Assembly (NCBI GenBank): GCA_947304395.1
Contig: CAMZBA010000001.1
Span: 95,834-159,833, forward strand
Direction of reading: 5' to 3'
Length of the DNA: 64,000 bases
Source of the DNA: an uncultured Candidatus Saccharibacteria bacterium
GTDB lineage: Bacteria; Patescibacteriota; Saccharimonadia; Saccharimonadales; Saccharimonadaceae
Below the pieces are notes generated by a model. That model was not told the DNA's origin. It did not search any database and saw only the letters and a program-made list of their open reading frames with translations. A program made the position numbers and the translations under genes. Positions 20,701 through 30,971 of this stretch are shown here, one piece after another (position 1 is the first letter of the stretch; each line of letters opens with the position of its first letter).

Positions 20701-23440
20701 TGAGCTAACGCCAGTATTAAAATCTAGTTACAAAGTGACTTACGAACCAAATCTGCCAAGTACTTGCTCTATATATGAAGGGGCTCTACCGGCAGAACAA
20801 AATTACCTACCACTTTCTGTAGTAGAGAAGTCTAGTGATACTATTTCTTGTGATGGCTATAACTTTAATAGTTGGGAGATTGCCGAGGGTGATCCTAAAG
20901 CACTAAATGACGACTACTTCAAGATTATAGACGATGATGTCATCCTTCGTGCCACTTGGACTAAGCCCTCCATCTCCAAAAGTATGGATGGGGAAGTAAA
21001 GGAAGAAGTCATTACTACCTTAAATACCGGCCAGAGCACTAATGCCGTCTTGAAGAAATTATCTGGCCAAAGTTGGGCATCGTACACTACGATTAACTCG
21101 ACAATTAAGGCAATAAAAATTGCCACTTCGATGTCTGCGGAGCAGCAGACTAGCGCCTCAATAATCTCTACATCTAGCTCTCCGGTTCCGGTTTATGCCT
21201 GGTTTGATGATACTGATGGCACTATCTATATCTATTCCGAGGCGGATAAAATACAAGCAAATGCAGACTCATCCTATTTGTTTTATAGGATCTCGAATCT
21301 ATCCGATATATCTGGGACGTCTGATTGGGATACTTCTAGTGTAACGACTATGAGCTCTATGTTCTCTGGCGCCTCTAGTCTCACGAATATAGACGGTGCT
21401 AGCAACTGGAATACTTCTAGCGTGATAAATATGGGCTATATGTTCTCTGGCGCCTCTAGTCTCACGAATATAGACGGTGCTAGCAACTGGAATACTTCTA
21501 GCGTGATAAATATGGGCTATATGTTCTCTGGCGCCTCTAGCCTCGCGAATATAGACGGCGCCAGCGACTGGGATACTTCTAAAGTGACAAATATGAGCTA
21601 TATGTTCTATGGCGCCTCTAGTCTCACGAATATAGACGCACTAGCTGATTGGGATACTTCTAGTGTAACGACTATGAGCTCTATGTTCTATGGCGCCTCT
21701 AGTCTTACGAATATAGACGCACTAGCTGGTTGGAATACTTCTAGTGTAACGACTATGGGCTCCATGTTCTCTGGCGCCTCCGCCCTCGCTAATATAGACG
21801 GCACAAGTAATTGGAATACTTCTAGTGTAACGACTATGGGCTCCATGTTCTCTGGCGCCTCTAGTCTTACGAATATAGACGCACTAGCTGATTGGAATAC
21901 TTCTAGTGTAACGACTATGAGCTCTATGTTCTCTGGCGCCTCTAGCCTCGCGAATATAGACGGCGCCAGCGACTGGGATACTTCTAGTGTGACAAATATG
22001 AGCAATATGTTCCAAAACGCCTCCGCCCTCGCTAATATAGACGGGGCAAGTGATTGGAACACCTCTAAGGTAACGAATATGAGCTATATGTTCCGCGGTG
22101 CCTCTAGCCTCACAAATATAGACGGTGCGAGCGGCTGGAATACTTCCAGCGTGACAAATATGAGCAATATGTTCTATGGCACCCCCAGTCTTGCAAATAT
22201 AGACGCACTAGCTGGCTGGGATACCTCTAGCGTGACGAATATGAGCTATATGTTCTATGGCACCTCCGCCCTCGCTAATATAGACGGCGCAAGTAATTGG
22301 GATACTTCTAAAGTGACAAATATGAGCTATATGTTCTTTTGCGCTCGCAACCTCACAAATATAGACGGCGCCAGCGACTGGGATACTTCTAAAGTGGCAA
22401 ATATGAGCTATATGTTCTATGGCACCTCCGCCCTCGCTAATATAGACGGCGCAAGTAATTGGGATACTTCTAAAGTGACAAATATGAGCTATATGTTCTT
22501 TAGCGCTCGCGACCTCACAAATATAGATGCACTAGCTGATTGGGATACCTCTAGCGTGACGAATATGGGTAATATGTTCCGCGACGCCTCTAGCCTCACA
22601 AATATAGACGGCGCCAGCGGTTGGGATACCTCTAGTGTAACGAATATGGGCACTATGTTCTATGACGCCTCCAGTCTTGCGAATATAGACGGCGCCAGTA
22701 ACTGGGACACTTCTAGTGTGACGAGTATGTATCAAATGTTCTATGACGCCTCCAGTCTTGCGAATATAGACGGCGCCAGCGGTTGGGATACCTCTAGTGT
22801 AACGAATATGGGCACTATGTTCTATGACGCCTCCAGTCTTGCGAATATAGACGGAGCCAGCGGTTGGGATACCTCTAGTGTAACGAATATGGGCGCTATG
22901 TTCTATGGCGCCTCCAGTCTTGCTAATATAGACGGAGCCAGTAACTGGGGCACTTCTAGCGTGACGAGTATGAACAGCATGTTCTATGACGCCTCTAGCC
23001 TCGCGAATATAGACGGCGCCAGTAACTGGGACACTTCTAGCGTGACGGGTATGCAATCGATGTTCCGCGGCGCCTCTAGCCTCACAAATATAGACGGCGC
23101 AAGTAATTGGGATATTTCTAGCGTGACGAGTATGTATCAAATGTTCTATGGCGCCTCTAGCCTCACAAATATAGACGGCGCCAGTAACTGGGATACTTCT
23201 AGTGTAACGAGTATGCAATCGATGTTCTACGGCGCTCGCAACCTCACAAATATAGACGCACTAGCTGGTTGGGATACTTCCAGCGTGACAAGTATGGGCT
23301 ATATGTTCTATAACGATAGTCAGATTGCCTCTCTCGATCCGATCTTTAACTGGAATGTCCAAAGCTCTACTACTAAGACCAACATGTTCAATGGTATTCC
23401 TGCGTCCGTAGCGCGACCAGGTTGGTATACGGGAGGTTAA
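17705..23440 (+). CDS. Giant surface protein: InlB_B repeats, internal TM and second signal peptide, vWA domain, ~26 BspA/DUF285 repeats
   Basis: 1911-aa [14 protein letters not shown] repeats; [16 protein letters not shown] vWA MIDAS; repeated [26 protein letters not shown]. Confidence 0.85.
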   Translation: MLFRRGPVASRAKERKTKREKNNKLVSILVATFLGVFISVFAFNSLAEIITDNDVRVDTDAELTYYLNVKEDGVDASGIESSDSQIADVRGGRVVVTDKLPEGLIFQGFVTTSDGTFGAVSRSNNSIQCSGRVVDDTNEEALDTGTWNNTHTEYYYHGLHYNDTTRTVSFMAEKIKAGCQLTIGIITKTPATVDDPDTTPIETRRDFYNTAFAAEKDITAISNAVHAWIGSSSTRVYKVMYRYTGAVPTGAPTVPTDQSYPKDNEVAVSLNPTLEGYTFSGWTTTDATVTDGSFTMPGQDVELVGIWTKNAAATKYNVTYVINGEKPADFMPPTQKEYEAGVSVPLDSTKANTVIDGYRFSGWSTSDADISETGFTMPERNVTIVGSFTRISYTVCYAFEGAIIPPNSASILPPCETHYPGDTVTRAADPQANGYDFLGWYKNASFTMPEDNVTIYGEWMRTMGKFAPTITKTIVNPQDEYMYGETVKFKITVTNPESFTITDVYLQEELDGAVFTAPNDGSYTVKASTIAVIPAIAAGVSVDVYAEYKVTENTAQTLTNIVELTGALAEDYILDTDQEYKATVDFDTIPEPVPITGIIFNALLYVGMVVLGISIIFIGVTLSRKTSHLMTYLVRARKLNVRKMAKCSIPCFAIIGIVLGGIIAKSVSAANYTEVVKSVELASQHTSYANNTPGSWNVEKSATWIAPGKARITFDVDTIAKVADNTHLDLVMVIDNSSSMSGEKMNQVKHDATELIESVLSDSNNRIGLVSFNSNAAKLSNLSSDTTALVNLVNSLDTPGSTNYYDGFKKAEEVLDGYQKQDDRELILLFLTDGYPNEQTPNEIPEYQALKAMYPYMTINGIQYEMGNEVLAPIRVVTDNQFIANMDSLNNVLFEASVAPYTYSNFALVDYINDEYWDVDSIDNIEATIGETTLTHNGNTPVVTWTMNNLLRSGSSAKLTIDITLKNAGAIAEGTFLPTNDHETIQSSMPETPDESITSELTPVLKSSYKVTYEPNLPSTCSIYEGALPAEQNYLPLSVVEKSSDTISCDGYNFNSWEIAEGDPKALNDDYFKIIDDDVILRATWTKPSISKSMDGEVKEEVITTLNTGQSTNAVLKKLSGQSWASYTTINSTIKAIKIATSMSAEQQTSASIISTSSSPVPVYAWFDDTDGTIYIYSEADKIQANADSSYLFYRISNLSDISGTSDWDTSSVTTMSSMFSGASSLTNIDGASNWNTSSVINMGYMFSGASSLTNIDGASNWNTSSVINMGYMFSGASSLANIDGASDWDTSKVTNMSYMFYGASSLTNIDALADWDTSSVTTMSSMFYGASSLTNIDALAGWNTSSVTTMGSMFSGASALANIDGTSNWNTSSVTTMGSMFSGASSLTNIDALADWNTSSVTTMSSMFSGASSLANIDGASDWDTSSVTNMSNMFQNASALANIDGASDWNTSKVTNMSYMFRGASSLTNIDGASGWNTSSVTNMSNMFYGTPSLANIDALAGWDTSSVTNMSYMFYGTSALANIDGASNWDTSKVTNMSYMFFCARNLTNIDGASDWDTSKVANMSYMFYGTSALANIDGASNWDTSKVTNMSYMFFSARDLTNIDALADWDTSSVTNMGNMFRDASSLTNIDGASGWDTSSVTNMGTMFYDASSLANIDGASNWDTSSVTSMYQMFYDASSLANIDGASGWDTSSVTNMGTMFYDASSLANIDGASGWDTSSVTNMGAMFYGASSLANIDGASNWGTSSVTSMNSMFYDASSLANIDGASNWDTSSVTGMQSMFRGASSLTNIDGASNWDISSVTSMYQMFYGASSLTNIDGASNWDTSSVTSMQSMFYGARNLTNIDALAGWDTSSVTSMGYMFYNDSQIASLDPIFNWNVQSSTTKTNMFNGIPASVARPGWYTGG
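21312..23390 (+). repeat. 81-bp (27-aa) tandem repeat array, ~26 units
   Basis: Spacing of ttctctggcgcctctagtctcacgaatatagacggtgctagcaactgg is 81 bp (21362 to 21443). Confidence 0.93.
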
Positions 23441-23535
23441 TATGGTACAATGAAAAAGGAGATTGTGGGGCAAAAATAAACAATAAAAATCATTTCTTAG
23501 GTCAATAACAAAAATAACAAGAGAAGGACAATCAA

Positions 23536-24567
23536 ATGAAAAAAACAAATAAGGTAATTATCGCTACGGCGGCTGTAGCGGTAGCCGCTACAGCTATCGC
23601 TCCGCTTGGTAATGTATTTGCCGCTACTGCGCCAACTTGGACTGGCGGTAGCTCTGCTACAATCATTCGCAAGATTCCGAATGCTTACGGTACGATCAGT
23701 AATACTTTCGGCTATACTATTACGGCAGATTCTAATAACCCAGCTGGTGCAACGGGCGTTCCGGCTGCGCCAAGCATCGTTTTCAATGATAGCTATACGA
23801 CGCAGGGTGAGGCTTCCAAGACTGCAACCGTGGATTTTAGTGGTATGCAATTTGAGCGTGCTGGAGATTATTCCTATGCTATCGCCGAAAGCTCATCAAC
23901 TAATTCTACCATTTATCCGGTAAGTGGCGACACCTACACCGCGGTAGTTAGCGTACGCAACAACAATGATCTTACTGGCTTCGTCGCTAGCCTATACATT
24001 AAGGACTCTGATGGCAACAAGCTCACGACTTTCTCTGGCGCTAATTCAGAATTTACTTTCGCAAGCACTCCAGCCTATACAAATATTCAAGTATCTCATA
24101 CTGTATCTGGCAGCGCGGCGGACCCGACCATTTGCTTTAGCTATACTTTTGCAGCAAGCACTAACGATAGCTATGTCCTAAGCACGGAGTCTACCTGTGA
24201 AAACAACGATACTATCAAGAATGGCGATGTGATTAAACTTAAACATCAAGATACTGCTACGATTGGTCTCGTAAGGGCTGGGTCGCAAATCCCAGTTGGA
24301 ACTACCTACTCATTCACTAAGGTTGGTAGCGATGCCTATACGACTTCTATGGATGGCGTAGAGCAAACCAGCACTGGCACTAAGACTATGGTCGCTACTG
24401 ACGCGCCAACATACAATACGGCAAACAAAACTGCCATAAACGAAAGACTTGATTCTACTGTCGATACTGGCGCCGTGATGAATATAGCTATTTATATTCT
24501 CTTAGCTCTCGCTGGTGCGGCAGGTGTTTATTATGTAGCCCGCAAAAAGCTTTCCAATAAAGCCTAA
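23536..24567 (+). CDS. Pilin-like surface protein with isopeptide-linkage-type domain and VDTGA-TM-KK anchor
   Basis: Signal peptide; ATVDFSGMQFERAGDYSYAIAE pilin isopeptide linkage-like segment; VDTGAVMNIAIYILLALAGAAGVYYVARKK tail. Confidence 0.75.
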   Translation: MKKTNKVIIATAAVAVAATAIAPLGNVFAATAPTWTGGSSATIIRKIPNAYGTISNTFGYTITADSNNPAGATGVPAAPSIVFNDSYTTQGEASKTATVDFSGMQFERAGDYSYAIAESSSTNSTIYPVSGDTYTAVVSVRNNNDLTGFVASLYIKDSDGNKLTTFSGANSEFTFASTPAYTNIQVSHTVSGSAADPTICFSYTFAASTNDSYVLSTESTCENNDTIKNGDVIKLKHQDTATIGLVRAGSQIPVGTTYSFTKVGSDAYTTSMDGVEQTSTGTKTMVATDAPTYNTANKTAINERLDSTVDTGAVMNIAIYILLALAGAAGVYYVARKKLSNKA

Positions 24568-24768
24568 AAACATATAAAAACACGTAGATATAAAAGCTGG
24601 GCGCAAAAACCATACGTCCAGCTTTTGTAGTATATACAGTTCTTTTAGCACGGAGAGCGGCTCTTCCTGCCGATACCGTAATATTTGACATGGCGGCTTA
24701 TGATTTTATGGAGAAACTAGAGCATAAATATGCCATAATAAACACAAGAATAATAAAAGGATAATGAT

Positions 24769-25470
24769 ATGCAGCAAGATACGACTACGACCGCTACGGC
24801 ACCGGTTGTTGATAGCAAAAAGCCAAATGATGTGAGAAAATGGATAATTATCGCTGCGGTTGCTTGTATTGTGGCGGTTTGCGGAATCGGACTTGGCATC
24901 TATGGTATGGTTCAGAGTACGCAAAAAGATGCGCAGATTTCTGATTTGAGAAACAAAATTGCCAGAGATGATAAAAATACCACTCAGCTAGACTCGCGCG
25001 AAGAAGAGGAAGAGCAAGAAGAAAAGGAAGACAAAGAGGAAGAGAAAGAAAAGGAGGAAGAAAAGGCGGACAATCCCAACAAGCCAGTTTCGCGTTTCGA
25101 ATATGAAGATAAAATCGATGCCCTAGATATGGATATTCCTCTTGTTTCTGATCGATATTTAGGAATATCGGAATTGGGAATAAAAGTCAAATTACCAAAC
25201 ATTTCTAACAACATTACCTATAAGAAGTATGTTTCGGAAGTTGGCAATGTCTTTTATAAGCTCTATAGTGATGGCGAGCCGGTAAATCTTTCCGTCTTTC
25301 AAATACCGAAATCGGCTGGGGCCGCACCTGATACGACAATATATATGAGTACTATCGGAGGTAATACATACGCAATAGCTCTAGATAATTATGAGGCAGA
25401 ATTGCAACCGCCCTTATCTACGCTTATATACTTTTTCCGAAATGCCGACGGGGTAATAGTAAAACTCTAA
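24769..25470 (+). CDS. Membrane-anchored protein with E/K-rich segment, unknown function
   Basis: ORF, one TM, EEEEEQEEKEDKEEEKEKEEEK segment. Confidence 0.65.
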   Translation: MQQDTTTTATAPVVDSKKPNDVRKWIIIAAVACIVAVCGIGLGIYGMVQSTQKDAQISDLRNKIARDDKNTTQLDSREEEEEQEEKEDKEEEKEKEEEKADNPNKPVSRFEYEDKIDALDMDIPLVSDRYLGISELGIKVKLPNISNNITYKKYVSEVGNVFYKLYSDGEPVNLSVFQIPKSAGAAPDTTIYMSTIGGNTYAIALDNYEAELQPPLSTLIYFFRNADGVIVKL

Positions 25471-25571
25471 AAAACTTCGTTATTTAATATGGCCGCTCAT
25501 CCTCGCGAATCATTGAGTCTTGTCTGGTATCTATATGTAATAGGTAAACAAAAAACACCCTATTGGTATTT

Positions 25572-25627
25572 TCCTCTTGGTGGGGCTTAATTCACCAGGT
25601 ATTAACATTGTATAGGGAGGATATAAA
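25572..25627 (+). repeat. Intergenic structured repeat family, partial copy 1 (3' conserved block)
   Basis: ttggtggggcttaattcaccaggtattaacattgtatagggagga matches the 3' block of copies 2-4. Confidence 0.7.
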
Positions 25628-25854
25628 GGATGGAATATTTTTTATATAAAAGGAAAGCCCCGCTCGATATTAATGAGCGGGGCATTACAAATGGGACTAT
25701 ATGAGGTTTCAATTAGCTACAGGATGGAGGCTATAAGGTGCTGAACGGTCTACGTGGGACTATTTGTGCGGTAGAAGCTTGACAAAAACGGAAATATATG
25801 ATACCATAATAATATTTAAGGATACTTAAGGTTCATTTATGAAAAGGAGGCACC

Positions 25855-26274
25855 ATGGGCAGAATCTTTCAGAGTCTCACAATGGCTGATACGATAACTG
25901 ATTATGCGTTAAAAATATGCGTAAACAAAGAAAATCGCGTACTCTCCGGCACATACGGCGTAATAACTGCTTTGCTCGGAGAGGAAAAAGCGTTTGATTA
26001 CTTGTATATCTTGGACGATTTCGAAATCACCGCGGAGCGAATATATAAAATGTATTCATTCTGTTGTGATAAGGATTTCGAGAGGTTCAAGCTTTGCTTG
26101 CGGATGATCCGAGATGGCGAGTTCGACAAGAGATCAGTGAAGGCAAATCTGATTGCGGATACGCCTTTGCCGTTCATTAACGACTCGGTACCGATTCCGG
26201 ACGACACGAGCGCAGCGTGGTCAGAATGGTGCGCAAAGCAAAAGGAGCTATTCGTAGCTACTGGAAATAATTAA
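25855..26274 (+). CDS. Hypothetical protein, solitary transcription unit
   Basis: ORF with AAAGGAGG SD; TTGACA at 25779; terminator ccgccagtaataacgctggcgg downstream. Confidence 0.65.
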   Translation: MGRIFQSLTMADTITDYALKICVNKENRVLSGTYGVITALLGEEKAFDYLYILDDFEITAERIYKMYSFCCDKDFERFKLCLRMIRDGEFDKRSVKANLIADTPLPFINDSVPIPDDTSAAWSEWCAKQKELFVATGNN

Positions 26275-26403
26275 CCTAAGATATGCCGCCAGTAATAACG
26301 CTGGCGGCTTTTTCGATTTAAAGAACAACAACTGCAACAAAAAGCGCCATCTCCTGCAAAGATGGCGCAAAGGTGCTGAACGGTCTACGGACTCTTATGC
26401 TAA

Positions 26404-26612
26404 TTTGGGGATTTAATAGCTGAAATTATAGAAGTAAATTATAATTTCTGACATGTTTTTTGTTGCAAAAATGACATAAAAAATAACCCTCTATTTTTTG
26501 CGAGGGATTTAACAGGCATTTACAGATTGTGAAATAGTCAAAAACTATTTTATAAACCGTGTGGTGGGGGCGAATTGTTCAGGTATTAACAATCTATAAG
26601 GAAGATATCCGC
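26404..26612 (+). repeat. Intergenic structured repeat family, copy 2
   Basis: Hairpins GAAATTATA/TATAATTTC and AAATAGT/ACTATTT; conserved ggtgggggcgaattgttcaggtattaacaatctata. Confidence 0.75.
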
Positions 26613-26661
26613 GAAAAGTGGCGACTTGCGTCTCATGATATAATAGTAGAAAGGAGAATGA

Positions 26662-27321
26662 ATGATAGATTCTAAAGCATGGAACTGGAATATGGTAAAA
26701 GGCGACCACGAGAAATATTGGCAAGAGCCAGCGATGGAATCTTATTATCTTATAAACCGATGGCTATCTCAGGATAAGAGGGATTATCTCGATCTCGGTT
26801 GCGGGTTAGGAAGACACACTATTCAATTTGCCAAAGCAGGGTTTAACACTTCTGGATTTGATTTAAGCGAAACATCGATTGAGAGAACGGAGAAGTACGC
26901 TGAGCAAGCAGGAGTAAAAGTCGATTTACGAGTTGGTGATATGTTGGACTTGCCGTATGGCGATAATAGCTTTGACTGTATTTATTGTCGCAACGTAATA
27001 TCTCATACCGATACAGAGGGAATGAGAAAAAATGTTTCTGAGCTAAAACGAGTCTTGAGAAAAGGCGGGGAGTGTTATTTGACTTTGGGCTCAAAGCAGA
27101 CCTGGGGCTTTCAGCAAGATTGGCCGGTGGTGGACGAGAATACGAAAATCAGGGTTGAGGATGGACCGGAGAATGGCATACCACATTTTTATGCTGACTA
27201 TGATCTAATCGTAGATTTATTCAGGGACTTTGAAATCGTGAAAGTTTTTCAAGTTGAAAAGTTTATTACGAAAGAGCGAACCACTAGCTCATATCACTAT
27301 CACGTACTAATTAGAAAATAA
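26662..27321 (+). CDS. Class I SAM-dependent methyltransferase
   Basis: LDLGCGLGRHTIQFAKAGFNTSGFDLS SAM-binding motif. Confidence 0.87.
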   Translation: MIDSKAWNWNMVKGDHEKYWQEPAMESYYLINRWLSQDKRDYLDLGCGLGRHTIQFAKAGFNTSGFDLSETSIERTEKYAEQAGVKVDLRVGDMLDLPYGDNSFDCIYCRNVISHTDTEGMRKNVSELKRVLRKGGECYLTLGSKQTWGFQQDWPVVDENTKIRVEDGPENGIPHFYADYDLIVDLFRDFEIVKVFQVEKFITKERTTSSYHYHVLIRK

Positions 27322-27334
27322 TAACCCGATTGTT

Positions 27335-27540
27335 TGGGTATTAACAGGCGATTTTATAGGGGTAAAACAGCAGTTTTTGCCCCACTTTTCGTACAAAAAC
27401 GGCACAAAATAGCACCCTAGAGCCCGCAAGGTACTTAACGGGCATTTACCACTAAAAAACCGGCCAAAATGCCGAGTTTTTTTATAATCTGGTGGGGGCG
27501 AATTGCCCAGGCATTAACAATCTATAGAGAAGACATAAGG
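27335..27540 (+). repeat. Intergenic structured repeat family, copy 3
   Basis: Aligns with copies 2, 4 and 5; hairpins GGGGTAAAA/TTTTTGCCCC, GCCCG/CGGGC and CGGC/GCCG. Confidence 0.8.
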
Positions 27541-27680
27541 AATAAGTTAGCTAATATATAAACTATAAGCCTAATATGTCAAATGTATTTAATAGGGATA
27601 TGTATTTATTTTTGTCAACTCTATTTTCGACAAAAATAGCCGTATTTTACATCTGTAATTATTCTTTTGGTACATCTATA

Positions 27681-27709
27681 TTGACAAAAACAAGTATTTG
27701 TGCTATAAT
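27681..27709 (+). promoter_or_regulatory. Consensus sigma70 promoter of the 27891 gene
   Basis: TTGACA-N17-TATAAT. Confidence 0.85.
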
Positions 27710-27783
27710 ATAAGCATAGTTAGAAAAGTTCATGCACTGACTAAGCACATTAAATGATTAGTTGTCGAAAACCTTTTCGCAAG

Positions 27784-27860
27784 TCTGCGACCTGTTTTGA
27801 TTATCTATATGGTAGTTAAAACGGGTTGCAGAGCAGTCTAGCGACCTAATAATTCGTCGC
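27784..27860 (+). promoter_or_regulatory. Structured 5' leader of the 27891 gene
   Basis: TCTGCGACCTGTTTT (27784-27798) pairs with AAAACGGGTTGCAGA (27818-27832); GCGAC/GTCGC second hairpin. Confidence 0.55.
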
Positions 27861-27890
27861 GAGACGTTAAAGAGCGAAAGGAGAATAGTT

Positions 27891-28520
27891 ATGGAAAAAA
27901 TGACTATTAATATGATCACCCTCAAGAATGGCCGCGCGCGTTACGCGGACGGTCGCACCGTAGCTTCCGAAACTGGACTGGCGCCGGAGACTGAGGTAGA
28001 GTATATCTGCCGTCAGTCCCGATGGACGGGTACCGGATATGCCAATAGCATCTACCGCATTTGCGGAACTGACGATGCGTTAGTAATTCGCCACAATGAC
28101 GGACCCTTAGATAATATCTGTTGGGATAACGTCCACGTGGAGAAGGGGTATTTCGCCAGGCAGCGCTCCTATGGGGCAACTTGCCGCGAGGCATCCAGGA
28201 AGCATCACCTTCCGATGGAGGTTTGCCTAGCCGTTGGCCCAGAGCTCTGTGAAGAGCTCGCTACCGAAGCGGCGAAGGTGACCTACCATCCCGGTGGATT
28301 TATCGGTAGCAACACTGTTGGCTTTGCCGAAGTCGAGCCCTACAAGCTCGATGATGGAGCAATCAATGAGCTGCGTGCTGGAATCGGCCGCCGCAAGTCT
28401 GCCATCCTGTCGCTTCTCGCTGAATGCTCGGAAGAGCTGAAGGCTAAAATAAACGGCATGGGCCAGAAGAACTCTAAACGTATCGCGGAGTTCTTTGCGG
28501 CTATGGCTGACAACAACTAA
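27891..28520 (+). CDS. Hypothetical protein, solitary transcription unit
   Basis: ORF with AAAGGAG SD; CCCCCG...CCGGGGG terminator downstream. Confidence 0.7.
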   Translation: MEKMTINMITLKNGRARYADGRTVASETGLAPETEVEYICRQSRWTGTGYANSIYRICGTDDALVIRHNDGPLDNICWDNVHVEKGYFARQRSYGATCREASRKHHLPMEVCLAVGPELCEELATEAAKVTYHPGGFIGSNTVGFAEVEPYKLDDGAINELRAGIGRRKSAILSLLAECSEELKAKINGMGQKNSKRIAEFFAAMADNN

Positions 28521-28600
28521 TCCGCTACTCAATCCCCCGACTTCCACACAACCAGTGTGGGTAGAGCCGGGGGCTCTATTTTTTTGAAAAAACGACCAAA

Positions 28601-28810
28601 TTGTTTAGGGTATTAACAGATGAATTGACAGAGGTAAAAATGCACTTTTGGACGCATTTTTTGTGAAAAATCGATGCAAAATAGAACTCTAGGACCTGCA
28701 AGGTGCTTAATAGAAATTTGTCACTAAAAAATCGGCTAAAATGCCGAGTTTCTTAAAATCTGGTGGGGGCGAATTAGGCAGGCTTTAACAATTTATGGAG
28801 AAGAAATTAG
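28601..28810 (+). repeat. Intergenic structured repeat family, copy 4
   Basis: Aligns with copies 2, 3 and 5; hairpins AAAAATGC/GCATTTTT and TCGGC/GCCGA. Confidence 0.8.
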
Positions 28811-28850
28811 GGCAAGAATATCGGCTTGTGCGCAATGATATAATAAATAT

Positions 28851-29504
28851 ATGAAGCGTTCAAGTCTTAAGAAATACTTTGCTGGTTTAAGGTTTGGGTT
28901 GCTATTGCAGATAGCAATAGGACCAATGTGTCTGATGGTTTTTAATACCGCAAAGAATAATGGCTTTTTCGCCGCCTTGCCACTTGTGCTTGCTATTGCT
29001 CTGGTCGATGCATTCTATATTACATTAGCGAGCTTAGGGGCTAGCAAAATACTGGAAAACAAAAAAGTCAAAAACATATCTAAAATATTAGGCGCCGCAG
29101 TTTTGGTTCTATTTGGTCTCAATATAATATTAGGCGTATTTGGTATTAACTTTATTCCGGCATTAAACTTGGAACCAACCACTACTAATCTATTCCTGCA
29201 GGGGTTAGTACTAACTCTCTCGAATCCAATTACCATAGCTTTTTGGGGCAGCGTTTTGACCGTAAAGATTATTGACGAGAAGATGACGAAGAAAGAACTT
29301 GCTGTTTTCTCATTTGGATTAGTTTCCGCAACGTTGCTGTTCTTGTCGCTAGTTGCCGTTCTCGGGACCATACTTGCTGGTTTTATCTCTAAAAACATCT
29401 CGGATATTCTGAATGTGATTGTTGGGGTGGCCATAATAGCATTTGGTATTAGAATCCTTGTCAAAAAAGAGGATCATAAAAAGCGTGGAGCCCATAACGA
29501 CTAA
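28851..29504 (+). CDS. LysE/RhtB-family translocator
   Basis: ORF; six-TM pattern, LRFGLLLQIAIGPMCLMVFN and LTLSNPITIAFWG motifs. Confidence 0.85.
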   Translation: MKRSSLKKYFAGLRFGLLLQIAIGPMCLMVFNTAKNNGFFAALPLVLAIALVDAFYITLASLGASKILENKKVKNISKILGAAVLVLFGLNIILGVFGINFIPALNLEPTTTNLFLQGLVLTLSNPITIAFWGSVLTVKIIDEKMTKKELAVFSFGLVSATLLFLSLVAVLGTILAGFISKNISDILNVIVGVAIIAFGIRILVKKEDHKKRGAHND

Positions 29505-29507
29505 CTT

Positions 29508-29670
29508 TGGGGCATTGACAGACGATTTTATAGGGATAAATGTGCTTCCAAAGCACATTTTTCGTGCAAAATCGGCGTAAAATAACATACTAGAACTTCG
29601 AAGGTACTTAACAGAAATTTACTACTAAAAAATCGGCCATTTCGCCGATTTAAATACTTCTTGGTGGACC
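29508..29670 (+). repeat. Intergenic structured repeat family, copy 5 (3'-truncated)
   Basis: Hairpins AAATGTGCTT/AAGCACATTT and ATCGGC/GCCGAT; shared ggtacttaacagaaattta core. Confidence 0.75.
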
Positions 29671-29994
29671 TATCGGCGTCTTATTCAAACCATAAAACAT
29701 TAGAGCAGATAGTCAATTTAAAGAATCGTTAAAATCTACCAATGAAACCCAAACTAGCAATAAAGTTTCAGACAATGCTGTCAGCTGTAGGCTTAAGAAA
29801 GCTGGCGCAAAAATGCGCGCACGCTGGGACCACTAATCTTCGCTTATATCATAAGGCGTCACTCCTGTTTGCTACTCTGATGGCAAACAGGAGATTCTTG
29901 CGAGTCTTATACTATGCTCCAACTTTCTTGGTTTAAAAATTATATGCTACAATAAAAGCATAAGCATTAGGTCAAAAATGCAGAATAAGGAGGT

Positions 29995-30078
29995 ATGCGG
30001 AAACGTAATAATAAATATGAAAGTAATTATTCTTCGCGTTATTCGCTATTAAAGCAAAAACGAAGCAAACGGATATGA
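29995..30078 (+). CDS. Candidate 27-aa basic peptide MRKRNNKYESNYSSRYSLLKQKRSKRI, overlapping the next gene by ATGA
   Basis: AAGGAGG Shine-Dalgarno; stop TGA at 30076-30078 overlaps ATG at 30075. Confidence 0.5.
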   Translation: MRKRNNKYESNYSSRYSLLKQKRSKRI

Positions 30079-30932
30079 AGGAATATAACTATATCCCCCA
30101 ATCGGTTTACGAAACAAAGGGAGGAGCTAAGAAGCCTGGACGGTCATATTTTAAAAAGAAACTGTCAGTTCATTTAAAAAAGACAGACTCAAACGGCAAC
30201 ATAAAGGATGTTAGTAAACAAATTCTCGCCGTTGATCCGAAAAGCTTCATCAGATATAAAGAGGTACTTAAAAAAGAGAATCGGGGCGTGAGCGTCATCG
30301 GCAAAACCAAACTAAAGCCTGTTGACGATAAAAGTGACTCAAATAAATATGATGCAACTCTTCATATTGAAAAATCAGATAAAGCATTCGGCAATTTTGA
30401 AGTCTGTGAGGAATATAAATTATCGAAGATTATAGGATACATTCCTGTAGGCGAGGATCGCTTTATTGCAGTAGTTAAGATTAATCCTCTTTTCCCGATT
30501 ATAGCAATTCTTCTACTTCTAGCCCTCATTGCGGCAATTGTGCTTGTAATGATACCCAGGGAAGAAGTAGTTCTGCCAAATCGTTACCTCGAAGAAAACG
30601 ACGTCGGAATAGTAAATAACAGTCAGACGAGAACAAGATATCGCATGAATACTACTATGACCGTCGTTCAAGATACTATTCAGGATTTGAACTTCGAGAA
30701 CGTGAACGAAGGAAAGTCTCTCAGAGTCAAGATAAAGAAAGACTATAAAAACGATAAAGACTATATCTACGACAGCGGTCTTGTCCCATTCGGCAAAAAA
30801 GTTACAGCTGATACTCTCATAAAGAGCGTTGAACCTGGAACCTACGAGACTATCGCAGAAGTATTTGTCTATGACGAAAACGAAAAACAGATAGCTCAAA
30901 CCAATTTCGAGATTAAGCTTATCGTCAAATAA
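30075..30932 (+). CDS. Membrane protein of unknown function (single TM, extracellular C-terminal domain)
   Basis: ORF; PIIAILLLLALIAAIVLVMIP TM segment. Confidence 0.7.
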   Translation: MKEYNYIPQSVYETKGGAKKPGRSYFKKKLSVHLKKTDSNGNIKDVSKQILAVDPKSFIRYKEVLKKENRGVSVIGKTKLKPVDDKSDSNKYDATLHIEKSDKAFGNFEVCEEYKLSKIIGYIPVGEDRFIAVVKINPLFPIIAILLLLALIAAIVLVMIPREEVVLPNRYLEENDVGIVNNSQTRTRYRMNTTMTVVQDTIQDLNFENVNEGKSLRVKIKKDYKNDKDYIYDSGLVPFGKKVTADTLIKSVEPGTYETIAEVFVYDENEKQIAQTNFEIKLIVK

Positions 30933-30971
30933 GTCGAATAACAATTAAAAACATTAATATAAAAGGGTAAC

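Noticed and set aside
22532-23218. 228-aa minus-strand ORF of His/Arg/Thr repeats
   Set aside because: Antisense reading of the 81-bp coding repeat array; low-complexity artefact without start signals.
21312-23390. Regular repeats as a CRISPR array
   Set aside because: Units are 81 bp, contiguous, in-frame coding (27 aa) with no spacers and no cas genes.
25572-29670. Firm call of an integron cassette array
   Set aside because: Structure-conserved repeats recall attC logic, but canonical R'/R'' (GTTRRRY/RYYYAAC) pairs are not convincing and no integron integrase is in the window.
29742-29936. 64-aa ORF after a TAAAAT-N6-ATG box
   Set aside because: Leaderless geometry is intriguing, but the sequence contains a strong hairpin (CTCCTGTTTGC/GCAAACAGGAG) and no recognisable protein features; not supported enough to call.
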